Below, in pieces: positions 47,252 through 56,473 of a stretch of DNA of 64,000 nucleotides. The number at the start of each line of letters is the position of its first letter. The stretch's first letter is position 1. A program made the position numbers and the translations under genes. The stretch lies in NCBI GenBank assembly GCA_017437125.1, contig JAFSBV010000032.1:21266-85265 (forward strand), given 5' to 3'. The stretch is from Bacteroidales bacterium. GTDB taxonomy: Bacteria; Bacteroidota; Bacteroidia; Bacteroidales; UBA932. A model generated the notes under the pieces. It searched no databases, had not been told where the DNA came from, and was given only the letters and a program-made list of their open reading frames with translations.

Positions 47252-49456
47252 ATGACACCAGACTCTGCAACTCTCCATGCCAAGTTGAAGGAGTTTTTCG
47301 GATTTGACTCATTCAAGGCGGGCCAGGAACCTATCATCAAGCACCTTGTAGCCGGCAACAATGCCTTTGTCCTGATGCCGACAGGAGGCGGCAAGTCTAT
47401 GTGCTACCAGCTGCCTGCCCTCGTCATGGAAGGCACTGCGATCGTGATTTCTCCGCTCATCGCGCTTATGAAGAATCAGGTTGACGCGATCCGAGGATTC
47501 GTTGCAGGTAATGACGGAATAGCGCATTTCCTGAACTCTTCCCTCAACAAGGCGCAGATCGCCGATGTACGGAACGACCTGCTGTCAGGTGCCACAAAGC
47601 TTCTTTATGTTGCCCCCGAATCACTTACCAAGGCTGAAAACGTTGCGATGCTTAAGGAAATAAAGATTTCCTTCTATGCCGTTGACGAGGCACACTGTAT
47701 TTCCGAATGGGGTCACGACTTCCGTCCCGAGTACAGAAGGATACGCAACATCATCGAAGAGATCGGCACAGCACCGATCATCGCCCTTACCGCAACCGCG
47801 ACACCAAAGGTGCAGAGCGACATCATCAAGAACCTTGGAATGAACGATGCGACAGTGTTCAAGTCATCTTTCAACAGGCCGAACCTCTATTACGAAATCC
47901 GCGACAAGTCCGACCCTAAGAGGGATATCATCAAATATATAAAGCAGAATCCGGGCAAATCCGGCATCATCTATTGCCTCAGCCGCAAGAAGGTCGAGGA
48001 GCTGGCAGAGCTCCTCAACATCAACGGCATCAAGGCAGCCCCATATCATGCAGGACTTGATGCCAAGACACGTGCCGAAAACCAGGACAGGTTCCTGACT
48101 GAAGATATCGATGTCATCGTGGCCACCATCGCCTTCGGAATGGGCATAGACAAGCCGGACGTGCGTTTCGTGATCCACTACGACATCCCGAAGAGCATCG
48201 AAGGATATTATCAGGAGACGGGACGCGCCGGACGAGACGGACGCGAAGGACAATGCATAACGTTCTACAGCTACAAGGACATCCAGAAGCTTGAGAAGTT
48301 CATGCAGGGAAAGCCTATCGCCGAGCAGGAGATCGGAAAGCAGCTTCTGATGGAGACTGTCGCATATGCGGAATCGAATTCATGCCGCAGAAAGCTGCTG
48401 CTCAACTATTTCGGAGAGACATACGAGGTCGAGAACTGCGGAGCATGCGACAACTGTCTGCATCCGAAGAAGCAGTTCGACGGAAAGGAAGAGATGTCAA
48501 TGGTCATAGAGCTCATACAGGCCCTTCCCGAGCATTTCAAGATAGAACATCTTTCAAACATCCTGGCCGGAGAGATGAATTCGATCATCAAGTCATATCA
48601 CCACGACAAGCTCGAACTCTTCGGTGCCGGAAAGGATCATTCAGCAAGATTCTGGTGCGCCGTCATCCATCAGGGAATGGTACTGCACCTTCTCCACAAA
48701 GACATCGAGTCCTACGGACTGATTTCAGTGACTGAAGAAGGCCTCGAATTCTTCGAGAAGCCATATACACTTATGCTTACGGAAGACAGGGAATTCGCTG
48801 AAGGTGAGGACGATGACGACGATCCTGCTGCAGCTGCAGCCGCAGTACGTGGAGGCGGAGGAGGAGACACCCAGCTCCTGGCCATGCTGAAGGACCTGCG
48901 CAGGGATGTAGCGAGAAAGAAGGGACTCCAGCCATGGGTTGTATTCGGTGATCCGTCTCTCGAGGATATGTCCATCATGTATCCGATGACATATGACGAG
49001 CTCAAGAACTGTCAGGGCGTCGGCGAAGGAAAGGCCAGGAAATTCGGAAAGGAATTCATCGACCTCATATCGAAATACGTCGAAGACAACGAGATAGTCC
49101 GTCCTGATGACTTCGTGATGAAGTCCATCGTCAACAAGTCCGTGAACAAGGTCTTCATCATCCAGAGCATCGACAGGAAACTGCCGCTCGAAGACATCGC
49201 GGATGCTAAGGGTATGGATATGGAAGAACTTCTCGACGAGATCGAAGCGATAGTATTCTCCGGAACAAAGCTCAATCTTGACTATTACATCGAACAGACC
49301 CTCGACGATGACATAGTTGATGATATATATGATTATTTCCACGATGAGGCCGAATCAGACTCATTGGAATCGGCCATGGAAGATCTGGGATCAGACTATG
49401 ACGAGCAGGAAGTACGCCTCGTGCGCTTAAAATTCCTTTGCGAGGTCGCCAACTGA
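47252..49456 (+). CDS. recQ: ATP-dependent DNA helicase RecQ
   Basis: 3'-5' superfamily 2 helicase in recombination and fork repair. About 734 residues from MTPDSATLHAKLKEFFGFDSF; in-frame starts upstream to 47156 lengthen the N-terminus without matching the family. Helicase motifs: LMPTGGGKSMCYQLPA (Walker A), AVDEAHCISEWGHDFRPEY, TATATP, QETGRAGRDG. RQC zinc cysteines in CGACDNC. After a Gly/Ala/Asp-rich linker an HRDC domain (about 555-630) and a further C-terminal helical region follow. The length is greater than in E. coli RecQ, as is usual in Bacteroidetes. Confidence 0.95.
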   Translation: MTPDSATLHAKLKEFFGFDSFKAGQEPIIKHLVAGNNAFVLMPTGGGKSMCYQLPALVMEGTAIVISPLIALMKNQVDAIRGFVAGNDGIAHFLNSSLNKAQIADVRNDLLSGATKLLYVAPESLTKAENVAMLKEIKISFYAVDEAHCISEWGHDFRPEYRRIRNIIEEIGTAPIIALTATATPKVQSDIIKNLGMNDATVFKSSFNRPNLYYEIRDKSDPKRDIIKYIKQNPGKSGIIYCLSRKKVEELAELLNINGIKAAPYHAGLDAKTRAENQDRFLTEDIDVIVATIAFGMGIDKPDVRFVIHYDIPKSIEGYYQETGRAGRDGREGQCITFYSYKDIQKLEKFMQGKPIAEQEIGKQLLMETVAYAESNSCRRKLLLNYFGETYEVENCGACDNCLHPKKQFDGKEEMSMVIELIQALPEHFKIEHLSNILAGEMNSIIKSYHHDKLELFGAGKDHSARFWCAVIHQGMVLHLLHKDIESYGLISVTEEGLEFFEKPYTLMLTEDREFAEGEDDDDDPAAAAAAVRGGGGGDTQLLAMLKDLRRDVARKKGLQPWVVFGDPSLEDMSIMYPMTYDELKNCQGVGEGKARKFGKEFIDLISKYVEDNEIVRPDDFVMKSIVNKSVNKVFIIQSIDRKLPLEDIADAKGMDMEELLDEIEAIVFSGTKLNLDYYIEQTLDDDIVDDIYDYFHDEAESDSLESAMEDLGSDYDEQEVRLVRLKFLCEVAN

Positions 49457-49481
49457 TCCATCCCGAACGTAGCTGATGGGG

Positions 49482-50396
49482 CTACAGTTCCAACCACCTT
49501 ATATCCTTGTCGCGTCCCCAGTACGACAACTGCCTTTTCGCATAATGGCGGGTGTTGCGCTGTATAAGTTCCACTGCCCTGTCGAGGGAAGTGACGGGAC
49601 CGTCACCGGGAGTCGTAGGACCGAACCCCTCGGCTGACACAAGCCCTGCCTCATAATCTAACCAGTCGAAAATCTCCTTATAGCCTACCGTCTTAAGTGC
49701 CGCAAGGTCGCGGTACTTCACCAGTGAACGGACCTCATCGACAAGCCCGTCGTCTATCATCTGAAGCACACGGCGGTTTATCCTGTCATAAAGCACGTCC
49801 CGAGGCCTTGCAAGTCCGATTTTCTCGATCTCAAAATCACGTGCCTTTCTTGACGAGGTCTTGAATGAAGAGAACGGACGGCCGGTCATCAGGCACACTT
49901 CCAATGCCCTCACCACCCTCTGTCCGTTGGCTATGTCGATAGTCTCATAGCTCTCAGGATCCAGGGCCTTGAGTTCAAGACGCAACGACTCCACTCCCTC
50001 GTTCTCCAGTCTGGAAGTCAGCTCCGAACGCAACTGGAGATCGGCTGAAGGAAAGTCATCGAGGCCGTTTACAAGAGCGTCTATATAGAAGCCTGAACCG
50101 CCGGCCATGACAAGGACCTCATGTCCCTCATCAAAAAGACGATTGATCAGAGAAAGGGCTTCAACTTCATACTTCCCTGCCGTATATAGCTCCGTAACCG
50201 TATGAGAATGAATAAAATAATGCTTCACAGCAGAAAGCTGCGAAGCATCTGGGACGGCAGTCCCTATCGTCATTTCCTTATATATCTGACGTGAATCGCA
50301 TGAAATCACCGGCGATCCGTATCTGAGCGCAATCTCTATGCTGTAGTCGGTCTTGCCTACAGCAGTCGGCCCAAGTATGATCACCAGTTTCTTCAC
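49482..50396 (-). CDS. miaA: tRNA dimethylallyltransferase
   Basis: Adds a dimethylallyl group to A37 of tRNAs that read codons starting with U. The 304-residue product has the P-loop GPTAVGKTDYSIEIA, SCDSRQIYKEM, AGGSGFYIDAL, NGQRVVRALEV and NTRHYAKRQLSYW. A loop before the final helices is about 15 residues longer than usual (EGFGPTTPGDGPVTS). Starts 2 bases after the stop of the acidic-tailed gene. Confidence 0.95.
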   Translation of the reverse strand: MKKLVIILGPTAVGKTDYSIEIALRYGSPVISCDSRQIYKEMTIGTAVPDASQLSAVKHYFIHSHTVTELYTAGKYEVEALSLINRLFDEGHEVLVMAGGSGFYIDALVNGLDDFPSADLQLRSELTSRLENEGVESLRLELKALDPESYETIDIANGQRVVRALEVCLMTGRPFSSFKTSSRKARDFEIEKIGLARPRDVLYDRINRRVLQMIDDGLVDEVRSLVKYRDLAALKTVGYKEIFDWLDYEAGLVSAEGFGPTTPGDGPVTSLDRAVELIQRNTRHYAKRQLSYWGRDKDIRWLEL

Positions 50397-50398
50397 CC

Positions 50399-50932
50399 TT
50401 AATCTTCTTCGTCGTACAGTTCTTCTGTCTCGTCGTCAGCTTCCTCCTCGATATCATCGTCGTCGTCATCCTCGAAATCCTCATCATCAGGATCCTTCCT
50501 CTTTTCGTCAGGAAGATCCTCGAATGCGACATATCCGTTTTCAAATTCTATAGGATTAGGGCCTTTCTGCTCGACGAGAAGAGGATACAGCACATTCCTG
50601 CGTGCCTCACCTTCGCCCTCGAAAGTCACGATGACGCTCTTGACATTGGTCGTATCATAGAAATATATGAACTTGTCCTCTCCTCTCTTATGGCACTCAC
50701 CGGCAGTGACATTGTCAATGGTTCCGAATCCGAAGTCCGTGAAGACACTGTAACGTGCCGCGACTTCACCGTCCTTGTCAAAAGCCTTGAAAAGGACAAC
50801 CTGATCCTGAGGGAAGTCCATATCCGCCCTCATCTGCTTATGAAAACTATATAACGAAGTATTATCCTTCACCTCGTAAACCCTTGCGAATCCCTTTATA
50901 CCCGGGAGAGATACTCTATATTTCAGAATCAT
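50399..50932 (-). CDS. acidic-tailed protein resembling pRiA4b ORF-3 / IS1096 passenger proteins
   Basis: 177 residues. The N-terminal domain (about 1-130: MILKYRVSLPG, SLYSFHKQMRADMDFPQDQVVLFKAFD, VIVTFEGEGEARRNVLYP) resembles the plasmid pRiA4b ORF-3-like fold seen in many Bacteroidetes chromosomal genes. The C-terminus is almost entirely Asp/Glu (EDFEDDDDDDIEEEADDETE), as in nucleic-acid-mimicking or chaperone-like tails. Function unknown. Pairs with miaA in one transcript. No transposase is nearby, so it is not evidence for an insertion sequence. Confidence 0.7.
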   Translation of the reverse strand: MILKYRVSLPGIKGFARVYEVKDNTSLYSFHKQMRADMDFPQDQVVLFKAFDKDGEVAARYSVFTDFGFGTIDNVTAGECHKRGEDKFIYFYDTTNVKSVIVTFEGEGEARRNVLYPLLVEQKGPNPIEFENGYVAFEDLPDEKRKDPDDEDFEDDDDDDIEEEADDETEELYDEED

Positions 50933-50988
50933 AGTCAGTTAGAATTGTTTTCCGTAAAAAAACGCCTCCGAAATTGCGGAAGCGAAGC

Positions 50989-50996
50989 CAAAGATA
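50989..50996 (-). promoter_or_regulatory. -7 element for the acidic-protein/miaA transcript
   Basis: TATCTTTG on the minus strand, 56 bases before the start. A TTTG lies 17 bases further upstream, a slightly short spacer. Confidence 0.5.
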
Positions 50997-51089
50997 ATAA
51001 ATTTTTCATTCCGCAAACACAAAAAATCATAGAAACATGCAATGTAAAAGAATGTGAAAGTTTTATTTCATTTTATTGTGAAAATTCAC

Positions 51090-51097
51090 TATTTTTG
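51090..51097 (+). promoter_or_regulatory. -7 element of the IMPACT-pyrBI operon
   Basis: TATTTTTG ending 8 bases before the ATG at 51106, so the transcript would start at or within a few bases of the start codon. The -33 region has no clear TTTG. Confidence 0.5.
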
Positions 51098-51105
51098 GTT
51101 TTCAT

Positions 51106-51720
51106 ATGGACACTGTACAGATCCGGGATTCTTATAAAAGCATCGCCTCGGAATCAAAGGGGCTGTTCAAGGACAATGGAAGCCGTTTCATTGCCCATGC
51201 TTATCCTGTCGAAACAGAAGAGGAAGTGAAAGAGATCGTCGCGGCGCTCAAGAAGGAGTACTACGATGCCAGGCATCATGTATATGCATACCGTCTGGGA
51301 TATATGGGAGACAGGTTCCGTGCGAACGATGACGGAGAACCTTCAGGCTCATCCGGCCGTCCTGTCCTGGGACAGATCGATTCATGCGGACTCAGCGACG
51401 TCCTCGTTGTGGTGGTACGGTATTTCGGAGGCATAAAGTTAGGTATTCCTGGGCTAATCAGGGCATATAAGACATCTACAGCAGATGCACTGGCCAACGC
51501 CGAGATAGTCGAGAAGATAGCCGCGAAGATGTACAGGATACATTTCGGATACCTCAACATGAACGGTGTCATGAAAGTCATGAAGGACATGGGACTGGAG
51601 CAGAAGAACCAGAAGTTCGACATGGAATGCAGCATGGACACAAGCGTGAGGCTGTCGCTGGTTGACTCATTCCTCGAGAGGATGGGTGATGTGGAAGGAT
51701 GCAATATTGAAGAAATATAA
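51106..51720 (+). CDS. YigZ/IMPACT family protein (UPF0029)
   Basis: 204 residues. The N-terminal UPF0029 domain has KDNGSRFIAHAYPV, ARHHVYAYRLG, ANDDGEPSGSSGRPVLGQI and VVVVRYFGGIKLGIPGLIRAY, the family signature. A smaller C-terminal domain (DUF1949-like) follows. Related proteins interact with the translation machinery in eukaryotes; the bacterial role is unclear. Three bases before pyrB, so co-transcribed. Confidence 0.92.
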   Translation: MDTVQIRDSYKSIASESKGLFKDNGSRFIAHAYPVETEEEVKEIVAALKKEYYDARHHVYAYRLGYMGDRFRANDDGEPSGSSGRPVLGQIDSCGLSDVLVVVVRYFGGIKLGIPGLIRAYKTSTADALANAEIVEKIAAKMYRIHFGYLNMNGVMKVMKDMGLEQKNQKFDMECSMDTSVRLSLVDSFLERMGDVEGCNIEEI

Positions 51721-51723
51721 CAT

Positions 51724-52632
51724 ATGAGCAGAAAAAGTTTGATTTCTATCCGCGACTTCAGCAAGGAGGAGATTCTCCATGTGCTGGAGACCGCAAGGGA
51801 GTTCGAACAGAACAAGGTTCAGAACTTTCTGGAAGGCAAGGTGATAGCAAGCCTGTTTTTCGAACCGTCAACAAGAACCAGACTGAGTTTCGAGACTGCG
51901 ATCAACCGTCTGGGTGCAAAGGTAATCGGCTTCTCCGATGCCACTAACACAAGCCAGAGCAAGGGAGAGACACTCAAGGATACGATAAAGATGGTATCCA
52001 ACTATGTGGATATGATCGTAATGCGCCATCCTCTTGAAGGAAGTTCGAGATACGCATCGGAAGTGGCATCCGTTCCTGTAGTGAATGCCGGTGACGGAGC
52101 CAACCAGCATCCTTCGCAGACTCTTCTCGACCTTTATTCGATCCTGCAGACCCAGGGCACGCTGGAAGGACTGACGATCAACATGGTAGGAGACCTCAAA
52201 TATGGCCGTACTACCCACTCGCTCCTTCAGGCAATGTCCCATTTCAACCCTAAGTTCATATTCACCGCACCGGACGAGCTCAAGATGCCGAAGGAATATA
52301 AGGACTTTCTGGACAGCAGAGGAATCGAATACATCGAGACGACCTCCCTCAACGAGCATCTCAACGACTGCGACATTCTGTATATGACACGAGTGCAGCA
52401 GGAGAGGTTCACCGACCCGATGGAATATGAAAGAGTTAAGGATGTCTATACCCTCAATGCATCCATGCTCGGAAACGTGAGGGACAACATGAAGATACTC
52501 CATCCGCTTCCACGCGTCACAGAGATAGACCAGGATGTTGACGAGACTCCATATGCCTATTATTTCAAGCAGGCGGAGAACGGCCTTTATGTCCGTATGG
52601 CTATAATTAGTTATCTTTTAGGCTACAGATAG
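51724..52632 (+). CDS. pyrB: aspartate carbamoyltransferase catalytic chain
   Basis: First committed step of pyrimidine synthesis: carbamoyl phosphate plus aspartate. The 302-residue product has the carbamoyl-phosphate loop [48 protein letters not shown], the aspartate-site MTRVQQERF and HPLPRV. Four bases before pyrI, forming the E. coli-type catalytic/regulatory pair. Confidence 0.97.
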   Translation: MSRKSLISIRDFSKEEILHVLETAREFEQNKVQNFLEGKVIASLFFEPSTRTRLSFETAINRLGAKVIGFSDATNTSQSKGETLKDTIKMVSNYVDMIVMRHPLEGSSRYASEVASVPVVNAGDGANQHPSQTLLDLYSILQTQGTLEGLTINMVGDLKYGRTTHSLLQAMSHFNPKFIFTAPDELKMPKEYKDFLDSRGIEYIETTSLNEHLNDCDILYMTRVQQERFTDPMEYERVKDVYTLNASMLGNVRDNMKILHPLPRVTEIDQDVDETPYAYYFKQAENGLYVRMAIISYLLGYR

Positions 52633-52636
52633 AATC

Positions 52637-53089
52637 ATGACAAGGAAAGAACTGGTAGTAAGCGCATTGGAGAATGGTACCGTACTGGACCATATACCCG
52701 CTGAAAATGTATATAAGGCATTGGACATACTAAATCTGAAGGGAATCGAGAACCAGATCACGATAGGAATCAACCTCACGAGCAAATTCTCCGGCAAGAA
52801 AGGCATCATAAAGATCGCTGACAAGTTCTTCGAAGACGAGGAACTCAACAAGCTTGCCCTCATCGCCCCTAAGGCCACCGTGAACATCATTCGTGACTTC
52901 AAGGTCGTTGAAAAGAAGAAGCTCGTCATGCCTGAAGAGATCCACGGCATCGCAAAATGCAGGAATCCTAAATGCGTGACCAATCATCAGCCGATCAAGA
53001 CGTGGTTCAAGACCATAGACAATGGTAACGAAATTTCACTTTTATGCCACTATTGTGAAAAAGTTACTGACTCAAAACATATTTTTTAA
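52637..53089 (+). CDS. pyrI: aspartate carbamoyltransferase regulatory chain
   Basis: Allosteric subunit binding ATP and CTP. The 150-residue product has an N-terminal nucleotide domain (NGTVLDHIPAENVYKALDIL, KGIIKIADKFFEDEELNKLALIAPKATVN) and a C-terminal zinc domain with four cysteines in CRNPKCVTNHQP and LLCHYC. Its presence indicates a class B, feedback-regulated ATCase. Confidence 0.97.
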   Translation: MTRKELVVSALENGTVLDHIPAENVYKALDILNLKGIENQITIGINLTSKFSGKKGIIKIADKFFEDEELNKLALIAPKATVNIIRDFKVVEKKKLVMPEEIHGIAKCRNPKCVTNHQPIKTWFKTIDNGNEISLLCHYCEKVTDSKHIF

Positions 53090-53150
53090 AATAAATCATT
53101 ATCTTTCGCTCGATTTCGATTAAAAATTTTAACTAACCATATATTAAGAC

Positions 53151-54224
53151 ATGAAAAAAGTTCACAATTTCAATGCAGGTCCATGCGCCCTGCCGCAGCA
53201 GGCTGTCGATAATGCCATCGAGGCCCTCAAGGATTTCGCCGGAACAGGTATGCCGGTAATCTGCGTTTCACACAGAAGCAAGGAGTGGAGCGCCGTAATG
53301 GACGAGTGCCGCGCACTTTGGAAAGAACTCCTCAACATTCCTGACACTCATGAGGTCCTCTTCCTCGGTGGTGGTGCAAGCATGGGATTCCTCTATGTTG
53401 CAATGAACTTCCTTGAGAACAAGGCAGGATATCTTGAGACAGGCGTATGGGCCAAGAAGGCTCTCAAAGAGGCTAAGGGTCTCGGTAACGCATATGCTGT
53501 AGCCTCATCAGCTGAAACAGTATTCAACTATATACCAAAGGATTACGAGATCCCTGCAGATCTTGACTATTTCCACATTACAACCAACAACACCATCTAT
53601 GGTACAGAGATCCATGAGGATATCGACTGCCCGGTTCCACTCATCGCCGACATGTCGTCAGACATCCTCAGCCGTCCGGTTGACGTAAGCAAATATGCCA
53701 TGATCTATGGTGGTGCACAGAAGAACGTAGGTCCTGCAGGTGTGACATTCTTCATCGTGAAGAAGGATCTCCTCGGCAAGGTAAGCCGCTATATCCCTAC
53801 AATGCTCAATCTCCAGACACATATCGACGGAGGTTCAATGTTCAACACTCCTCCTGTATTCCCTATCTATGTCATGACAGAGACCCTCAAGTGGGTGAAG
53901 GGACTCGGTGGTGTCGAGGCTATCTACAAGATCAACAAGGAGAAGGCTGCCATCCTTTATGAAGAGATCGACCGCAACTCTCTCTTCGTTGGAACAGCTG
54001 CCAAGGAAGACCGTTCTATCATGAACGTATGCTTCGTAATGGCTCCAGGCCATGAGGATCTCCAGGACGAGTTCATGAACTTCGCAAAGGAAAGAGGAAT
54101 GGTGGGAATCAAGGGCCACAGATCAGTAGGCGGTTTCCGTGCATCCATCTACAACGCATGCCCTGTTGAAAGCGTTCAGGCTCTCGTAGAGTGCATGAAG
54201 GAATTCGAAGCATTGAAGAAATAA
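53151..54224 (+). CDS. serC: phosphoserine aminotransferase
   Basis: Converts 3-phosphohydroxypyruvate and glutamate to phosphoserine. The 357-residue product has [37 protein letters not shown], the PLP lysine in [15 protein letters not shown], and [14 protein letters not shown]. First gene of a ser operon; a near-match -7 box (TATCTTTC) lies upstream at about 53101-53108. Confidence 0.97.
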   Translation: MKKVHNFNAGPCALPQQAVDNAIEALKDFAGTGMPVICVSHRSKEWSAVMDECRALWKELLNIPDTHEVLFLGGGASMGFLYVAMNFLENKAGYLETGVWAKKALKEAKGLGNAYAVASSAETVFNYIPKDYEIPADLDYFHITTNNTIYGTEIHEDIDCPVPLIADMSSDILSRPVDVSKYAMIYGGAQKNVGPAGVTFFIVKKDLLGKVSRYIPTMLNLQTHIDGGSMFNTPPVFPIYVMTETLKWVKGLGGVEAIYKINKEKAAILYEEIDRNSLFVGTAAKEDRSIMNVCFVMAPGHEDLQDEFMNFAKERGMVGIKGHRSVGGFRASIYNACPVESVQALVECMKEFEALKK

Positions 54225-54229
54225 TCGTC

Positions 54230-54251
54230 ATGCCCGGCTTCGGCCGGGCAT
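54230..54251. promoter_or_regulatory. UUCG-capped hairpin between serC and serA
   Basis: Perfect 9-bp GC-rich stem (54230-54238 with 54243-54251) closed by a TTCG tetraloop, with no T-run. It is the whole core of the 43-base spacer. Probably an mRNA-stabilising or processing hairpin, not a terminator. Confidence 0.75.
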
Positions 54252-54267
54252 CTCAATACCATTGAAC

Positions 54268-55179
54268 ATGAAAGTATTAGTAGCAACTGAGAAGCCTTTT
54301 GCAGCAGCGGCTGTGAACGGCATACGCGAAATCGTTGAAGGTGCAGGCCATGAGCTCGCACTCCTCGAGAAATATACAGAAAAGGATCAGCTTCTTGCAG
54401 CTGTAGCTGATGCTGACGCCCTCATCGTACGTTCAGACAAGGTTACTGCTGACGTTGTGGCTGCCGCAAAGCAGCTCAAGATCGTCGTTCGTGCAGGAGC
54501 CGGTTATGACAACCTTGACCTTCCTTCATGCACAGAGCGTGGCATCGTTGCAATGAACACTCCTGGTCAGAACTCCAATGCCGTTGCTGAGCTTGCCCTC
54601 GGCCTCATGATCTATATGTCACGCAATCAGTTCACTCCTGGAACAGGTGCCGAACTCAGCGGAAAGACAATCGGTATCCAGGGATTCGGAAACATCGGAC
54701 AGCTCGTGGCAAAGAAGGCTGTCGGTCTCGGCATGAACGTCCTCGTCCTCGCTCCTCAGCCAGCTGAGAAGCATCAGGGATGGAACACCGTTCCTACAAT
54801 CGAGGAGCTTTACAGCAAATGTAACTTCGTTTCTGTGAATATTCCTGCTACACCTGAGACAAAGGGCATGATCGGATACGACCTCCTTTCAAAGATGCCT
54901 AAAGGTGGATGTCTCATCAACACCGCACGCAAGGAGATCATCTGCGAGGAAGGTCTTGACAAGGCACTTGCTGAGAGAGCAGACCTCAAGTATGCGACCG
55001 ACATCGCTCCAGTAGCTTATGCAGAGCTCAAGGAGAAATATGCAAAGCAGATCTTCGCTACCCCTAAGAAGCAGGGTGCAGAGACAGCTGAGGCCAACAT
55101 CAATGCCGGTCTTGCCGCAGCAAACCAGATCGTAGGTTATTTTGCAACAGGTTGTACAAAATTCCAGGTAAACAAATAG
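54268..55179 (+). CDS. serA: D-3-phosphoglycerate dehydrogenase, short Lys-type
   Basis: First step of serine synthesis. About 303 residues from the ATG at 54268 (an in-frame TTG at 54262 is less likely). Short form without the C-terminal ACT regulatory domain. Rossmann motif GIQGFGNIGQLVAKK, catalytic Arg in NTARKEIICEEGL and Asp/Glu region DIAPVAYAELKE. Where most relatives have the catalytic His (TPHxG), this one has TPKKQG (Lys267), as described for type IIIK enzymes such as that of Entamoeba histolytica. Between serC and the DUF1015 gene. Confidence 0.93.
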   Translation: MKVLVATEKPFAAAAVNGIREIVEGAGHELALLEKYTEKDQLLAAVADADALIVRSDKVTADVVAAAKQLKIVVRAGAGYDNLDLPSCTERGIVAMNTPGQNSNAVAELALGLMIYMSRNQFTPGTGAELSGKTIGIQGFGNIGQLVAKKAVGLGMNVLVLAPQPAEKHQGWNTVPTIEELYSKCNFVSVNIPATPETKGMIGYDLLSKMPKGGCLINTARKEIICEEGLDKALAERADLKYATDIAPVAYAELKEKYAKQIFATPKKQGAETAEANINAGLAAANQIVGYFATGCTKFQVNK

Positions 55180-55183
55180 TCCC

Positions 55184-56422
55184 ATGGTAAGAGTTAAGCC
55201 ATTCGCGGCGGTACGTCCGCCTAAGCAGTATGTAGAGGAAGTTGCTGCAAGACCTTATGACGTCCTCAACTCAGTGGAAGCCAAGGCCGAGGCAGGAGAG
55301 AAATCCCTCCTCCACATTACAAAGCCTGAGATTGACTTCGACCCGATAATCGACGAACACAGTCAGCCTGCATATGACAAGGCGGTTGACAACTTCAAGG
55401 CATGGCAGGAAAAAGGCTGGCTTGTGCAGGATGAAAAGCCATATTATTATGTATATGCACAGACAATGGAAGGACGTACCCAGTACGGACTTGTAGTATG
55501 TGCACATACGGATGACTATGCAGAAGGCAAGATCAAGAAGCACGAGCTCACCCGCAAGGACAAGGAAGAGGACCGTATGATCCATGTACGCATTCAGGAC
55601 GCCAACATCGAGCCTGTATTCTTCTCATATCCTGACAACGAGGAGATCGACGCCATCGTGAACAGGTACATTGTCGGAGAACCTGAATATGACTTCGTTG
55701 CGGCTGACGGTTTCGGCCACCATTTCTGGGTGATTGACAACCAGGCTGACATCGACCGCATCACAGAGATCTTCTCTGAGATTCCTGCTTTCTATGTTGC
55801 TGACGGTCACCACCGTACAGCAGCTGCAGCTCTTGTCGGAGCAGAAAAGAAGGCACAGAATGCGAACCACAACGGCGAAGAGGAATACAACTGGTTCATG
55901 ACTGTCGCATTCCCTGACAGCCAGCTCAAGATCATCGACTACAACCGCGTGGTGAAGGATCTAAACGGACTCACTCCTGAACAGCTCGTTGCAGCTCTTG
56001 CAGAAGATTTCGATGTACGTGAAGAAGGCGCTGAGATTTATAAGCCAGGAAAGCTCCATGAATTCTCAATGTACCTTGGAGGAAAGTGGTATTCTCTCGT
56101 TGCAAAGGAAGGACGTTACGACGACAATGATCCTATCGGCGTTCTCGACGTTACCATCCTCTCGAACCTCGTGCTTGACAAGATTCTCGGAATCAAGGAT
56201 CTCCGCACAGACAAGAGGATCGATTTCGTAGGCGGTATCCGCGGTCTCGGCGAGCTTTCACGCAGAGTTGACAGCGGCGAGATGGCAGTTGCATTCGCAC
56301 TTTACCCTGTATCGATGCAGCAGCTTGTCGATATCGCTGACTCAGGCAACATCATGCCTCCTAAGACCACATGGTTCGAGCCTAAGCTCAGAAGTGGTCT
56401 TGCAATCCATAAATTGTCGTAA
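55184..56422 (+). CDS. DUF1015 protein of the ser operon
   Basis: 412 residues of DUF1015: VRVKPFAAVRPP and ARPYDVLN at the N-terminus, LLHITKPEIDFDP, YVYAQTMEGRTQYGLV, and the conserved central motif FYVADGHHRTAAAA. It follows serA by 4 bases. The DGHHR motif is reminiscent of ParB/SerK-type folds, including serine kinases, but this is a motif-level impression. A serine-related role is suggested by operon context only. Confidence 0.88.
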   Translation: MVRVKPFAAVRPPKQYVEEVAARPYDVLNSVEAKAEAGEKSLLHITKPEIDFDPIIDEHSQPAYDKAVDNFKAWQEKGWLVQDEKPYYYVYAQTMEGRTQYGLVVCAHTDDYAEGKIKKHELTRKDKEEDRMIHVRIQDANIEPVFFSYPDNEEIDAIVNRYIVGEPEYDFVAADGFGHHFWVIDNQADIDRITEIFSEIPAFYVADGHHRTAAAALVGAEKKAQNANHNGEEEYNWFMTVAFPDSQLKIIDYNRVVKDLNGLTPEQLVAALAEDFDVREEGAEIYKPGKLHEFSMYLGGKWYSLVAKEGRYDDNDPIGVLDVTILSNLVLDKILGIKDLRTDKRIDFVGGIRGLGELSRRVDSGEMAVAFALYPVSMQQLVDIADSGNIMPPKTTWFEPKLRSGLAIHKLS

Positions 56423-56440
56423 TTTCTGCGATATATATTG

Positions 56441-56468
56441 TTGAAGGTGGCCTTCCGGCCACCTTCAA
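56441..56468. terminator. bidirectional terminator between ser and atp operons
   Basis: Perfect 12-bp stem (56441-56452 with 56457-56468) and a TTCC loop, located between convergent genes, 5 bases from the atpG stop. T-runs are short. Confidence 0.78.
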
Positions 56469-56473
56469 TTGTC

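Noticed and set aside
49457-49481. Terminator between recQ and miaA
   Set aside because: Short alternative stems such as GTAGC/GCTAC exist, but there is no T-run and no single dominant hairpin.
49620-49680. About 15-residue extra loop in MiaA as a significant insertion
   Set aside because: Loop length varies in this family and the catalytic motifs are unaffected; too weak to claim.
50399-50932. Insertion sequence remnant, because the protein resembles IS1096 passenger proteins
   Set aside because: No transposase, terminal repeats or target duplication; chromosomal homologues of this fold are common in Bacteroidetes.
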